A DNA stretch of 64,000 bases from Candidatus Nitrospira neomarina (GTDB taxonomy: Bacteria > Nitrospirota > Nitrospiria > Nitrospirales > UBA8639): the NCBI RefSeq assembly GCF_032051675.1, contig NZ_CP116968.1, positions 4,271,001-4,335,000 on the forward strand. Reading direction: 5' to 3'. The notes under the pieces are model-generated. The model had not been told where the DNA came from and did no database searches. It was given only the letters and a program-made list of their open reading frames with translations. The position numbers were made by a program, and so were the translations under genes. Below are positions 48,118 through 57,112 of the stretch, piece by piece. The number at the start of each line of letters is the position of its first letter. Position 1 is the first letter of the stretch.

Positions 48118-49491
48118 GTGAGCGGACCCCCTTTACTCCTCCCTACCAGTCTGAAGGCCAGGACCCGTTCCCCTGGTCAAAGTGGCTATCAGGTGTATAT
48201 GGAGACCTTCGGGTGTCAGATGAATGAATATGATTCGGAAATCGTTCGGTCGCTGTTAAAAACCCGGGGATTTCAATTTACGCCGCATGATGATGAAGCC
48301 GATGTGATCCTGTTTAACACCTGTGCCATTCGTGAGAATGCACATAATCGCGTGTATGGCCATTTAGCCCGCTATACCAATAGAAAACAGGAACGTGGAT
48401 TGGTCATCGGGGTATTAGGCTGTATGGCGCAGAATCTGAAACAAGAATTGATGGATACCCGATCGTTTATTGATGTACTGGTCGGGCCGGATGGGTACCG
48501 GCGACTGCCTGATCTTCTTATGGATGCACTGGAGAATCGTAAACGAGGATTGGCCGTTGATCTGTCTGAATACGAAACGTATGCCCATATCGTCCCGGAC
48601 CGGCCGGATGGAATTAATGGATGGATTGCCGTCATGCGGGGCTGTGATAATTTTTGTTCCTTTTGCGTGGTGCCCTATACGCGAGGACGAGAACGTTCTC
48701 GAGACCCTGAGGGAATAATTCAGGAAGCCCATCAATTGGTCAGTCAGGGGGTTCGGCAAATCACATTATTGGGACAAAATGTCAATTCCTACCGGTCAGG
48801 GGAATGGGATTTTGCCCGATTGTTAATCGCCGTTGGGGATGTCCCAGGGATTCAGCGTGTGCGGTTTATGTCGCCCCATCCTAAAGATTTTCCTCCTGCC
48901 CTGCTTGAAGCCGTTGCGGAGCATCCTGCCGTCTGTAAAACGATTCATTTGCCGCTGCAATCGGCTAATGATCGAATTTTGGATCGGATGGGTCGGGGTT
49001 ACACTCAACGGGAGTATCGTAAGCTGGTGGAGGCTATTCGAAAAAAAGGTCCTCTTGTTTTGACCACCGATATCATTTGTGGATTTTGTGGAGAAACCGA
49101 TGAGGAGTTCCAGGAGACCTATCGTCTTATGCAAGAGGTGGGATATCAGGCAGCGTTCGTATTCAAATATTCTGAACGAAAGCACACAATTGCAGCCAGA
49201 AAATTTGTGGACGATGTTCCTGAGCAGGTGAAGGGATACAGGACCAACCAGATCGTGGAATTACAAAAAGAAATTTCCCTTTTAAAAAACAAAGAACTCA
49301 TCGGCACCACGGTGGAGGTTATGCTGGAAGGGCATTCCAAAAAATCCGACCTTCAATGGATGGGGCATAGCGACCACAATGTGACGGTTGTCTGGCCCAA
49401 GGATGACAAAGTCCGTCAACCAGGAGACCTTGTGCCCGTTCTGGTCATGGATGCCTCGCCTTCGACCCTTTATGGGCATGTCCGATCCTGA
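48118..49491 (+). CDS. miaB: tRNA-2-methylthio-N6-dimethylallyladenosine synthase
   Basis: Radical-SAM methylthiotransferase for i6A37 in tRNAs reading UNN codons. I use GTG 48118 (AAAGGCG upstream), giving 457 residues; an upstream GTG at 48091 is also open. The MiaB signature METFGCQMNEYDSEI is near residue 30, with NTCAIRENAHN and LGCMAQN as the other cluster Cys. Radical-SAM motif: GCDNFCSFCVVPYTRGRERS. C-terminal TRAM domain from about 390. It overlaps the end of mtaB, so the pair is co-translated. Confidence 0.96.
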   Translation: MSGPPLLLPTSLKARTRSPGQSGYQVYMETFGCQMNEYDSEIVRSLLKTRGFQFTPHDDEADVILFNTCAIRENAHNRVYGHLARYTNRKQERGLVIGVLGCMAQNLKQELMDTRSFIDVLVGPDGYRRLPDLLMDALENRKRGLAVDLSEYETYAHIVPDRPDGINGWIAVMRGCDNFCSFCVVPYTRGRERSRDPEGIIQEAHQLVSQGVRQITLLGQNVNSYRSGEWDFARLLIAVGDVPGIQRVRFMSPHPKDFPPALLEAVAEHPAVCKTIHLPLQSANDRILDRMGRGYTQREYRKLVEAIRKKGPLVLTTDIICGFCGETDEEFQETYRLMQEVGYQAAFVFKYSERKHTIAARKFVDDVPEQVKGYRTNQIVELQKEISLLKNKELIGTTVEVMLEGHSKKSDLQWMGHSDHNVTVVWPKDDKVRQPGDLVPVLVMDASPSTLYGHVRS

Positions 49492-49885
49492 TGAATTTGG
49501 TGTGCTCCCGAAGGCAAAAAGATTCTTAACCCCACCCTCCATAAATCTTCGATTTTCCTGCCATTCCCTATGCTCGGTTTCTCCTAAATTGTCTCTTTTT
49601 CCCGGTTGAGGGCGTGATTGCGTTGGAGAAATCAGTCAACCCGTAAGCTGGTTCTTTCTCAAGTCAGGTACTCATTGTCCGATAAAATCTTTGAATACTT
49701 GTGGAATTCCGGTCGTATGCCGGCGGGAACGAAATGTCCTTCAACTTCCTGGTGCTCATTCGGAAAAGAATTCCCTATCCAATCGATTTATGAAGACAAG
49801 CCTATACGTGGATAAGTCTGGATGATTGGTTTATGAAGAAATGCTGTTGTGGGAAATGGTGACAAGGGATGAGGTTTGACAAATA
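49492..49885. other. Gap between miaB and the HDOD gene
   Basis: About 394 bases with no gene that I can support. Short open frames on both strands lack ribosome binding sites. Confidence 0.4.
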
Positions 49886-50845
49886 ATGGATCCCCAGATT
49901 CTGCAGCGTATAAAAAATTGCAAGACCCTTCCGGCGATCCCTGCGTTGCCTCTGCAAGTCCTACAACTGTGTCGGGATGAAAGGACGACCGCCCAACGCA
50001 TTGGTGACGTCATTAGCAAAGACCCGTCCTTTGTCGCCAAGTTGTTGAATGTGGCGAATTCCAGTTTTTACGGGGGCAGTCGACATAAAGTGACGACCGT
50101 CACCCATGCGGTGACCTTATTGGGCATGAATTCCATTGCCACGTTGGCGTTTTGCTTTTCGTTATATCGGGACTTACGAAAAAAAGGTGGTGGTGCGTTT
50201 GATCATACCCACTTTTGGCATCGATGTATTTTGGCGAGTTTGGCCGCGAAGATTTTGGCCAAGCGCGTCCGGGTGACGAACGAAGAGGAGGTGTTCCTTG
50301 CCGGATTATTGCAGGACCTTGGCGTATTGGTGATGAGCGAGGCGTTAGGCATGGAATATGGATTACTTTATAAAAAAGCTGCGCAGGATCATCAGACACT
50401 TGAGGCGTTGGAACAAGATCGATGGAAAACGGATCATTGCGAGATCGGAGCATGGTTGGCGGAGACATGGGAATTACCTGAATTATTGCGAGAATCCGTC
50501 AAGGGGAGCCATGACCCCTCTTTGGCGTCGGGGAGCGATGACGTCTCCCGGTTAACTATTCAATGCGTGGCCTTGTCGGGGCGGTTAGCTGACATGTGGT
50601 GCCACCAACAGCCCGAGGTGGCTATTCAATCGGCCATTCAATTTTCAAAGGAGCTTTTGGAAATTGAACCTGACGGACTTGTGGAAGTGGCCAAACAAAT
50701 TGCTGACGGCATCCCCGATATGTCCAGTTTTTTTCAGATCAGCTTGGGTAAACCCGAAGATATTCAAAAAGTGTTGGATCATCTTATTCAAATTGTAACG
50801 GGCCTCTCTCAACCAGAAAGTTCAGAACCCATCCCTGCCCTTTAA
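49886..50845 (+). CDS. HDOD domain signalling protein
   Basis: A 319-residue protein. Residues 10-210 form an HDOD domain: CKTLPAIPALPLQVLQLC at the start, KDPSFVAKLLNVANSSFY, VTHAVTLLGMNSIATLA and FLAGLLQDLGVLVMSE in order. HDOD is an HD-like fold in which metal-binding His/Asp residues are mostly lost; members act in signalling, often with c-di-GMP and chemosensory proteins. No enzyme or receiver domain is fused. Start ATG 49886 lacks a strong ribosome binding site. Isolated gene. Confidence 0.92.
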   Translation: MDPQILQRIKNCKTLPAIPALPLQVLQLCRDERTTAQRIGDVISKDPSFVAKLLNVANSSFYGGSRHKVTTVTHAVTLLGMNSIATLAFCFSLYRDLRKKGGGAFDHTHFWHRCILASLAAKILAKRVRVTNEEEVFLAGLLQDLGVLVMSEALGMEYGLLYKKAAQDHQTLEALEQDRWKTDHCEIGAWLAETWELPELLRESVKGSHDPSLASGSDDVSRLTIQCVALSGRLADMWCHQQPEVAIQSAIQFSKELLEIEPDGLVEVAKQIADGIPDMSSFFQISLGKPEDIQKVLDHLIQIVTGLSQPESSEPIPAL

Positions 50846-50997
50846 GTCAGTGGTTCCTTCAAGGTTTTTCCTGAGTTTCTCCCAGCATTCAACCAATATC
50901 GCTTCCATTAGCCGAATGGATTTGCACGTGGCTTCTTATGTTAGGGGGGGATGGCGTGACAAGTCCGTCGTTTACCAGGAAATGCCGAGGGCCTGAC

Positions 50998-51171
50998 TTA
51001 GGAGCCTGTCGGACTTCGGATGAATCGGCTGCAAAAGTGACTCAGCGGTCCATATTTCGCCGCGTCCTTGGCCCATAGTCCCAATATGGGTCGGCAACAT
51101 CGTCAAAATCTGTCCTCGCTCAGCCACATTTTCGCTATCGATTCCCAAAGTCCGCCAGACTCCTAGGAGTT
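50998..51171. repeat. MITE-like palindromic element with ~50-bp inverted ends
   Basis: Left end TTAGGAGCCTGTCGGACTTC and right end (reverse complement) CTAGGAGTCTGGCGGACTTT continue to match for about 50 bases with a few mismatches and a two-base gap. A central hairpin CCCATA...TATGGG sits in the middle. Total about 172 bp. It encodes no protein. This looks like a non-autonomous transposable element or large structured intergenic repeat. Confidence 0.72.
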
Positions 51172-51222
51172 CTTAAGGCACAAAGCGACATTCACTCGCG
51201 AAGGTGTTGAGTGAAAAAGTAT

Positions 51223-51735
51223 TTATCCACTCAAAGGGAAGGACAGGATTGAGGCCCAGTCCATGGGATGTTCGCTCTTGGCATGGATAAGATGGATTGT
51301 GTCGACTGTGAAGTTGAGGGACAATGCTTGAGATAAGGAGGACGTGATTTTGTGTTTCAATTCAAGGGAATAATGACCATACAAGAGACTGAGATGGGGC
51401 ATAAAGGGGTTAGGTGCTTTGACGAACAGTCTATTTGCCAATTCATGCGCATTCGTGAGCGCCGGTGTTTCCTGAGCCTTTAAGAACACGCATTGAAAGT
51501 ACTGATCACCACAGGCCGGTTCGGCCAGAAAAATATCGAAGGGTGCAAGCGATTCTCCGAGTTTGACGCATCGAAGGGATATAGCCTCCTCTGTTCCTGG
51601 CAGAGAACCCAGGAGCGTCACATGCGGGTCGAAGACTGGAGCGTGATACGCTTTGCTCAAGTCGGTAATGGTCTTTTGGAGAATGTCGTAGACCTGACCC
51701 GTAGGTGTCAGCCAGAGGTGATAGGCGCTTGCCAT
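51223..51735 (-). CDS. 2H phosphoesterase (2'-5' RNA ligase / CPDase-like)
   Basis: A 170-residue protein, using ATG 51735 with AAAGG five bases upstream. It has the two H-x-T/S-x motifs of the 2H superfamily: FDPHVTLLG near 37-45 and PHLSLLYG near 116-123, about 75 residues apart as usual. 2H enzymes hydrolyse cyclic phosphates (ADP-ribose 1'',2''-cyclic phosphate, 2',3'-cyclic RNA ends) or join RNA. The plan matches cyclic phosphodiesterase-like members. Substrate unknown. Lies beside the MITE-like element. Confidence 0.85.
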   Translation of the reverse strand: MASAYHLWLTPTGQVYDILQKTITDLSKAYHAPVFDPHVTLLGSLPGTEEAISLRCVKLGESLAPFDIFLAEPACGDQYFQCVFLKAQETPALTNAHELANRLFVKAPNPFMPHLSLLYGHYSLELKHKITSSLSQALSLNFTVDTIHLIHAKSEHPMDWASILSFPLSG

Positions 51736-51807
51736 GCGCACCTTTCAGATCTGTAGAGAAGTGCCTGAATAACGCATATTTATGGGCTATGGCCCAAAGG
51801 AGTACCT

Positions 51808-52554
51808 CTAGGTAGAGGCCTTTTCTTTGGATTTTGAGGGTTTAATACCAGTCCAGATCAGCAGGCCTCCAATCATGATCAATGCCAATGGAACGAGCAT
51901 CAATACAAAGAGGTTCCCTTTGGCTTGCCAGGCTGCTGTGCCCATTGTCCCGCCCACAAAAGCCAACGCGGTGCCAAGTGTGATCAGGATGATCCTTACA
52001 ATGAAAATTGCGACATGCTTGACCTTGCTTGGATGCGCTTTTGGACGTTCTGCTTCTCTACCGAACAAGAGTGTTGGTCTCGTGGCCGGGGTGTGCCTTC
52101 GTTCCCCCTTGGTGCCTGGTACACCAGGTGGTTGCTTGTCACTGTCTTTTTTCCTGATGGGCCCAAGGATTTGAAATTTGATAGCAACGAATCCTTGATT
52201 TGCGACAGAGATGGAATCCAGCCTGAGTTGCAAAAATGGCCAGAGCCCGCTAGTCACAATCTGTTTGGCTACATCACCTGGAACATAGCCCAGCATATCC
52301 CGTTTCGTAGAAAAGATTTGCTCCGATACCCCAAATATCTTGATGGCATGAGGGTCTTGGGGATTGCTCGGTTCTTGTTCCCAGTCCAATAGGTGTTTGG
52401 AGCCTTGGATAAATTGCCAGACAATGGCCTGCCGTTCTTGAATTCCCTGAATCTCAAGGTTTTCATAGTAGATTTCATACCCGACTTGAATTGGGGGCAA
52501 GAAAGAAATGCCTTCAGGCATGACAATATTCTGATGGGCTTTTCGTTCCGACAT
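51808..52554 (-). CDS. HIRAN domain protein with C-terminal membrane anchor
   Basis: A 248-residue protein. Residues about 35-130 look like a HIRAN domain: DWEQEPSNPQDPHAIKIFG, then MLGYVPGDVAKQIV and FVAIKFQILGPI. HIRAN binds 3' ends of DNA and is usually fused to SNF2 helicases or found in phage/defence proteins. A basic Pro-rich linker (135-175) is followed by two membrane helices (about 177-205 and 215-238) and a Lys/Ser tail. A HIRAN domain held at the membrane is an unusual layout. No helicase gene is nearby. Start ATG 52554 has an unclear ribosome binding site. Confidence 0.78.
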   Translation of the reverse strand: MSERKAHQNIVMPEGISFLPPIQVGYEIYYENLEIQGIQERQAIVWQFIQGSKHLLDWEQEPSNPQDPHAIKIFGVSEQIFSTKRDMLGYVPGDVAKQIVTSGLWPFLQLRLDSISVANQGFVAIKFQILGPIRKKDSDKQPPGVPGTKGERRHTPATRPTLLFGREAERPKAHPSKVKHVAIFIVRIILITLGTALAFVGGTMGTAAWQAKGNLFVLMLVPLALIMIGGLLIWTGIKPSKSKEKAST

Positions 52555-53046
52555 ATTTCAGCTGTACCTATTTCGTTGATTTAAGGGGCAGAAATGGGGA
52601 CTTCTCCCACGAAAAAATGTCCTTTGTTCTATATCAACAGGGTCCTCTCTTTGGGCGTGGTGCATAAGACTGGATTTAACTCAAATCAAGCAAGGTTTCT
52701 TACACCATACAAAAATTGGAGGGTAAAGGAAATGTGTACAAAGATTTGTGGCTAATTGACATATTGTTTTGGTGCCGTGTTTTTAACCCACCAGAAGAGT
52801 GGCGAATCCCTCAAAAAAAATTGGGTTGGTAGGAAATTTGATCACACGGAGGTCTCATTTCTACCCTTGTTCATAAGGGCAGGGGGAGAGTGCCATGTTG
52901 AATCTGAAAGGAGAGCTATGAGACAGGGGGACTCATGAGTCAAAGAGAAAAGAATTCGGGGAAGTCCGCCTTTTTTACTTTCGTTTTTGGGATTAGGAAG
53001 GAGTTGCCTATAGGGATGAGAATCATCGCATGAAGATGAGATAGGA

Positions 53047-53151
53047 TTATTTCATAACCCATAAAAGAATCGCGGCAAAGAGAAAGAGCCACCACCTGAC
53101 ACTCAACGAGAGTTTTTCTCCCTCGCTTTGGTAATAAAAACGTTTGTCCAT
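53047..53151 (-). CDS. Small membrane peptide, 34 residues
   Basis: ATG at 53151 is preceded by GAGGA with an eight-base spacer, a good ribosome binding site. The frame reads 34 codons to TAA at 53047. The peptide starts MDKRFYYQSEGEKLSLSVR and ends in one hydrophobic helix WWLFLFAAILLWVMK. The layout (soluble basic N-terminus, C-terminal tail anchor) suits a small regulatory membrane protein. It is too short for automatic gene finders. Chance cannot be excluded. Confidence 0.45.
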   Translation of the reverse strand: MDKRFYYQSEGEKLSLSVRWWLFLFAAILLWVMK

Positions 53152-53278
53152 CTCATATATCCTCAGTTGATGATTTCAAAATACAGGCGTATGTTCATGC
53201 TTACCATTACACTTAGGACCTACATTCCAGTCAGGGGCTATTGTAGGAAGGGTCTTTGCACAATGAATAATTGGGTTA

Positions 53279-53316
53279 GAAAAAAAAGAGCCTGCCCCAT
53301 GTGGGGCAGGCTCTTG
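53279..53316 (-). terminator. Rho-independent terminator of the VCBS-repeat gene
   Basis: AAGAGCCTGCCCC pairs with GGGGCAGGCTCTT (13 bp, loop of about 4). On the minus strand it is followed by a run of T (plus strand TTAGAAAAAAA). It lies about 87 bases past the stop of the gene at 53403. Confidence 0.9.
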
Positions 53317-53402
53317 GGAGGCCAAAAAGTTATGTGTGGATTTCTTCGTGTTCGAGCCTTATCTCCTTCTCTCAGGGATTCAGCGAGTGCGTTGTTATCG
53401 CT

Positions 53403-54827
53403 CTAGGGTTGAATGTCCCAGGAGGAGGGGACTGTATCAGGAGAGCCGACCCCAATCAGGACTACCCCATTCATCAGCCAGACTTTCACCTCCCCTGTAG
53501 ACGTATTCTTCAAAACCACGTCGGCTTTCCCATCCCCATTCATATCCCCCACCTGCTCAATCTTCCACGCCGAGGCGATGCCGCCTAACACTTTAGATGA
53601 CGCAATAGAAGTCCCATTCATGAGCCAGATGGCCACAATGTCGCTTGTGTCATTCTTCCAGATAAAGTCGGCCTTCCCATCGCCATTGAAATCGCCAACA
53701 CCCTCAATTTTCCAATCCGTGGAGGTGCTGCCGGGAAAGCCCGTGCTGGTCACAGTAGTCCCATTCATCACCCACACGGCCACGGCCCCATTGCTGCCGT
53801 TATGCCAGATGATATCGGCCTTGCCGTCCCCCGTCACATCGCCGATCCGCGTGATCTGCCAATTGAGCGGCACCCCGCCCGGGAAGGCAACCGAGTCCCT
53901 GGCGGTTCCGTTCATCACCCAGATGGCGGTGTTGCCGTCACTGCTATTGCGCCATATCAGATCGGCTTTGCCATCGCCGTTGACATCCCCGACGGCCTGA
54001 ATGACCCAGGCAGTCGGCGCACTGCCGGGAAAACCTGTGGATGTCACGGCCGTGCCGTTCATCACCCATATCGCCACCGTGCCGTTGGTACTATTGCGCC
54101 AGATGACATCGGCCTTGCCATCTCCTGTCACATCGCCGATTCCCGCGATCTGCCAATTGAGCGGCACCCCGCCCGGGAAGCCGACCGAGGCCCGGACTAT
54201 CCCGTTCATCAACCAGACGGCCGTGCTCCCGGTGTTTGTGTTGCGCCAGATCAGGTCGCCCTTCCCATCTCCATTGAGGTCATAAGGCGTATTTTTGGGT
54301 AAAACGACAGGAGGAGGGACAGCCCCACTTCTGGTATCTGTGCCCATCTGAGTCCACTGACAGGTATCTCCCACGAGATCCTGACCGGCAAGCGTGTAGG
54401 TCAAGGTATTTCCCACAAGGGAAGCGGTTAAAGTGGATGTGCCGCTATACCAAAATCCGCCGTTGAGAGTAACCACATACGGACATGACGCATTCACTGT
54501 ACCATTCGCTGCTACGGTTCCTGAACAGGTCACTGTTTGTACAGCGGTAAATCCGTTATCCACCACGGTCTCCACCTGTGTTACGCTCCAGTTGGGGCCA
54601 GTTTGGTTGGTAATACTGTAAGTGCTCCCTCCGGGATCATTGAACGGTCCATTATCATCCGCGTCCTGACACCCCGTTGCTGAACCACTACTCGGGCCGT
54701 CTTTCCAGGTGCCTCGAATGTCCGGCACTGTCCCCGCTTGCAGCCTTTCTATGGCCAAAGGCATAAAAAATAATCCATTCGCTAAACCCACAATTACCAG
54801 TAAATATGTCAAATTTTTGCGCTTCAT
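53403..54827 (-). CDS. Secreted VCBS/FG-GAP repeat protein (six repeats)
   Basis: A 474-residue exported protein: signal peptide (LTYLLVIVGLANGLFFMPLA), then an N-terminal domain (about 32-175) with several cysteines and beta strands (IRGTWKDGPSSGSATGCQDA). Six repeats of about 49 residues follow, each with a Ca-binding GDVNGDGKADLIWRN-type loop and an AIWVMNGT strand. Repeats 1 and 3 share GGVPLNWQI and repeats 2 and 4 share TSTGFPGS, so a two-repeat unit was duplicated. Six blades could close a beta-propeller. The short distance between copies (294 bp) preserves near-identical DNA. Function is probably adhesion or surface structure (inference). Confidence 0.9.
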   Translation of the reverse strand: MKRKNLTYLLVIVGLANGLFFMPLAIERLQAGTVPDIRGTWKDGPSSGSATGCQDADDNGPFNDPGGSTYSITNQTGPNWSVTQVETVVDNGFTAVQTVTCSGTVAANGTVNASCPYVVTLNGGFWYSGTSTLTASLVGNTLTYTLAGQDLVGDTCQWTQMGTDTRSGAVPPPVVLPKNTPYDLNGDGKGDLIWRNTNTGSTAVWLMNGIVRASVGFPGGVPLNWQIAGIGDVTGDGKADVIWRNSTNGTVAIWVMNGTAVTSTGFPGSAPTAWVIQAVGDVNGDGKADLIWRNSSDGNTAIWVMNGTARDSVAFPGGVPLNWQITRIGDVTGDGKADIIWHNGSNGAVAVWVMNGTTVTSTGFPGSTSTDWKIEGVGDFNGDGKADFIWKNDTSDIVAIWLMNGTSIASSKVLGGIASAWKIEQVGDMNGDGKADVVLKNTSTGEVKVWLMNGVVLIGVGSPDTVPSSWDIQP

Positions 54828-55071
54828 GTGAAATGCCTCCTGTTGAATCCGAACAGTCGCTTTTCACCGTTGAATCTGAAATAAGTAAAAAATAAACCTT
54901 TTGTGGGAGACACAATTCTCGTGAGCGTTAATCTCTTGTAGAAATGCACCCTTGTGGAATGGGAAGCATGAAAAGACGACCTGTCGCACAGGGAGCCTTT
55001 GTAGAAAAAATGTCCAAACCATGATGCCACTTTGTCCATCTACTCCCCCCTAGCTGCTACGACAGTTAGCG

Positions 55072-55514
55072 TTAACATCTTCCTGGTTGGATCCGGTCCA
55101 TTAGTTTCTTGATATCCCCATTAATGAGGGTAATGCTCGGAATTCATCGAGCATGGTTCGCCCGCTCATCAAGGGCATATGCATATCTAGCAAAATTCCG
55201 TCGACCGTATAATTCATGCCCAATCCAGGCCTTCCCGTCCATTTTTCGCCAACACAGACGTGATATCCCGATTCTTTAAGGACAGAGTTGAGTAACTCTG
55301 CCACTGAAGGATCATCTTCAACCACCAAAATAGCTGCCCTGGTTTTCCCGTCATGCAAGGAATCAATTACGGAATCATGTGTGGAATCTGGTGTGTTCGT
55401 TCCTGGATTCTCCATTTCACTTGTCTTGTGGCGAGAAGGAGACAACCGGGGCTTAAGAAAAATGGCTCCTATGCAGTGGGAACCGGGTATCCGAAATTGC
55501 GGGTCCTTCACCAT
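55072..55514 (-). pseudogene. Response-regulator receiver domain, broken
   Basis: From ATG 55514 (GGA site upstream) the frame gives 137 residues. ILVVEDDPSVAELLNSVLKE and DGILLDMHMPLMSGRTMLDE are the first half of a receiver domain with both the acidic pocket and the phosphorylated Asp. It then stops at 55101 after ALPSLMGISRN, without beta-4, beta-5 or the conserved Lys. The neighbouring frame continues as NGDIKKLMDRIQPGRC, like a receiver C-terminus, to a stop at 55072. I infer an internal deletion with frameshift. An unusual natural truncation is the alternative. Confidence 0.55.
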
Positions 55515-55519
55515 TTTTC

Positions 55520-55741
55520 CTAAACCATGGGGAACAAATTTAGGGAAAGTAATGTCTGGAATATTCCTGGATAGCGATGTGGAAATGGAGTGCTCACCTC
55601 AACCGAGTTTTTAGGCTGTAGTCGGGTTTCTTGCTCAGCAAAATCAAGAACTGCGGGAATGGGTATTCCAAGAACGTGGTGAGGGTAATTCAAGGGGAGA
55701 TCTTCCGCCCTTTCTAAGGCTGAAGGGGATTGTTCAAACAT
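55520..55741 (-). CDS. Short protein between STAS and receiver genes
   Basis: 73 codons from ATG 55741, which overlaps the stop of the STAS gene as TAATG, so it is likely translated by coupling. The product (MFEQSPSALERAEDLPLNYP...) has no recognised domain and ends six bases before the receiver ORF start. It might be the N-terminal part of a larger broken protein together with the receiver remnant, or a short unknown protein. Confidence 0.35.
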   Translation of the reverse strand: MFEQSPSALERAEDLPLNYPHHVLGIPIPAVLDFAEQETRLQPKNSVEVSTPFPHRYPGIFQTLLSLNLFPMV

Positions 55742-56088
55742 TAAGGAGACTGGGGTTGAGCCTCCACAGCTTCTTTTTCAGATTGGTAGATAGGAACAAT
55801 TTCGGAGAGGTGGGTCGACTCTAAAAGATCTTTGACCGTCGGTTGCGGACTGACGATACTGAGGTGCACATGATTGGGTCTCATCATGTGATACCAAAGG
55901 AATAATTGTCCTAGTCCCATTGAATCAATCCAGGTAATCTCAGAAAAATTTAAGATGATATGTTGACAGCCCATTTCCTTTGCTCCGAGGATGGCGACTT
56001 CAAGTCCCACCTTGGAACTGGCGTCAAAACTCCCTGAGAGGTCCAGTATTTTCGTGTTGTGCTGACAATGCTCTCTAACCGCTAGCAT
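55741..56088 (-). CDS. STAS-domain anti-sigma factor antagonist
   Basis: A 115-residue protein from ATG 56088, with AAGGAGG nine bases upstream; an ATG at 56118 is also open. STAS core: NTKILDLSGSFDASSKVGLE, QHIILNFSEITWIDSMGLGQ and SIVSPQPTVKDLLESTHLSE. The Ser of the IDSMGLG motif aligns with the phosphorylated Ser58 of SpoIIAA, so partner-switching with a kinase is possible. It resembles the second STAS protein at 59.6 kb, a likely paralogue. The genes after it on the strand are degraded. Confidence 0.88.
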   Translation of the reverse strand: MLAVREHCQHNTKILDLSGSFDASSKVGLEVAILGAKEMGCQHIILNFSEITWIDSMGLGQLFLWYHMMRPNHVHLSIVSPQPTVKDLLESTHLSEIVPIYQSEKEAVEAQPQSP

Positions 56089-57112
56089 GGGTACTTCCTC
56101 CCTTCTTCTTTCATTCACTGAGGACTGAAATTAATTGTCTGATACTGTCTGGGCCTATCGTGAAGAGATCTTCGTGATGTATTCTTGACAGTTGACGCTC
56201 CCAGGAGATGGGCATCAATTCCCCAGACAGGTTAAATGAAAATACGTATATTCCATCGGGGAACTCCATCAATGAAAAAGGCGAATTCGTCTAAATGAAT
56301 TGTCATTCCGTCCGCTTGCCGAACCGATTAGATCCTCTCCAGTCTTATAGTCTGGTTCAAGACCGGGATGCCTGACCCAGGTACCAAATTTAGGGGTCTT
56401 GCCAGGTAGGAGCATCAGCGTTCTAAAAACAAGTCACAACGAAGAATCTCCTGTTGAACGAAGCATAGAAAAACCTGGGATTTCGTGGTGGTTCCGGTTG
56501 CCCCATACGGGGATGTGGCACATAACCAGGGTGCCATCAGATGGTAAGATGGCACCCGTGAGGTGCGGCGAGTCAAAATTTTGAGCAGGATTTTTGCGGT
56601 TCCAGCCTTAAGGCACGAAGTTCAGGAGGGGGCGGCGGCCGTATTAACGGGAGAACGAGTGAGGAATAATCTCAGGCGGGACATTAATCATTGACACCCC
56701 AAAAAATATGAATCTCCAGACAAAATGATCGGGCATTTCTCCTTAATTAAATTACGGCCCTTACACAAGAATTGGCCTTTCCAGAGCTTATTAATTTTCA
56801 CGACCACCTAATACCTACCAGACGTTCGAGAATTAAAAGTTTTCAAGATGGGTTGGCCTGTTCCTATCCAACGAATTGACGCGTTTAGGAAATAACGGGT
56901 ATAAGGCTGGTTGTTCCAGGATGGAAAGAGATTGACCACTTATCCGATTTTTAAAATTTCTGCCCATAAAATTAAGACATGAAAAGTTAGTAAATGGTAG
57001 AGTGGGTTTCACCACTAACAGGTGGGAACGGTTTCCGGATTAGCATTAATTTCACGCTAGTTAATTGCCCCTGTTTGACGAGCTCGCCTAACGTATTGAA
57101 AATGCAATAAAA
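56089..57112. other. Long gene-poor region before tRNA-Arg
   Basis: About 1 kb without a convincing gene. There is a hairpin GGGTGCCATC/GATGGCACCC at 56529-56557 (10-bp stem), shortly followed by the palindrome CAAAATTTTG at 56574-56583, which may be a remnant of a mobile element. A tRNA promoter near 57075 (TTGACG) is weak. Remaining open frames show no domain. Confidence 0.4.

Larger units (their letters stand above)
52555..53402. other. Long intergenic region
   Basis: 848 bases between the HIRAN gene and the VCBS gene. It holds a 34-residue peptide gene and the VCBS gene terminator, listed separately. Otherwise I see no supported gene; the 52600-53040 part has scattered stops on both strands. 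Confidence 0.4.

Noticed and set aside
53403-54827. Repetitive DNA of the VCBS gene as a possible CRISPR array
   Set aside because: Period is 147-294 bp within an intact reading frame; it is a protein repeat.
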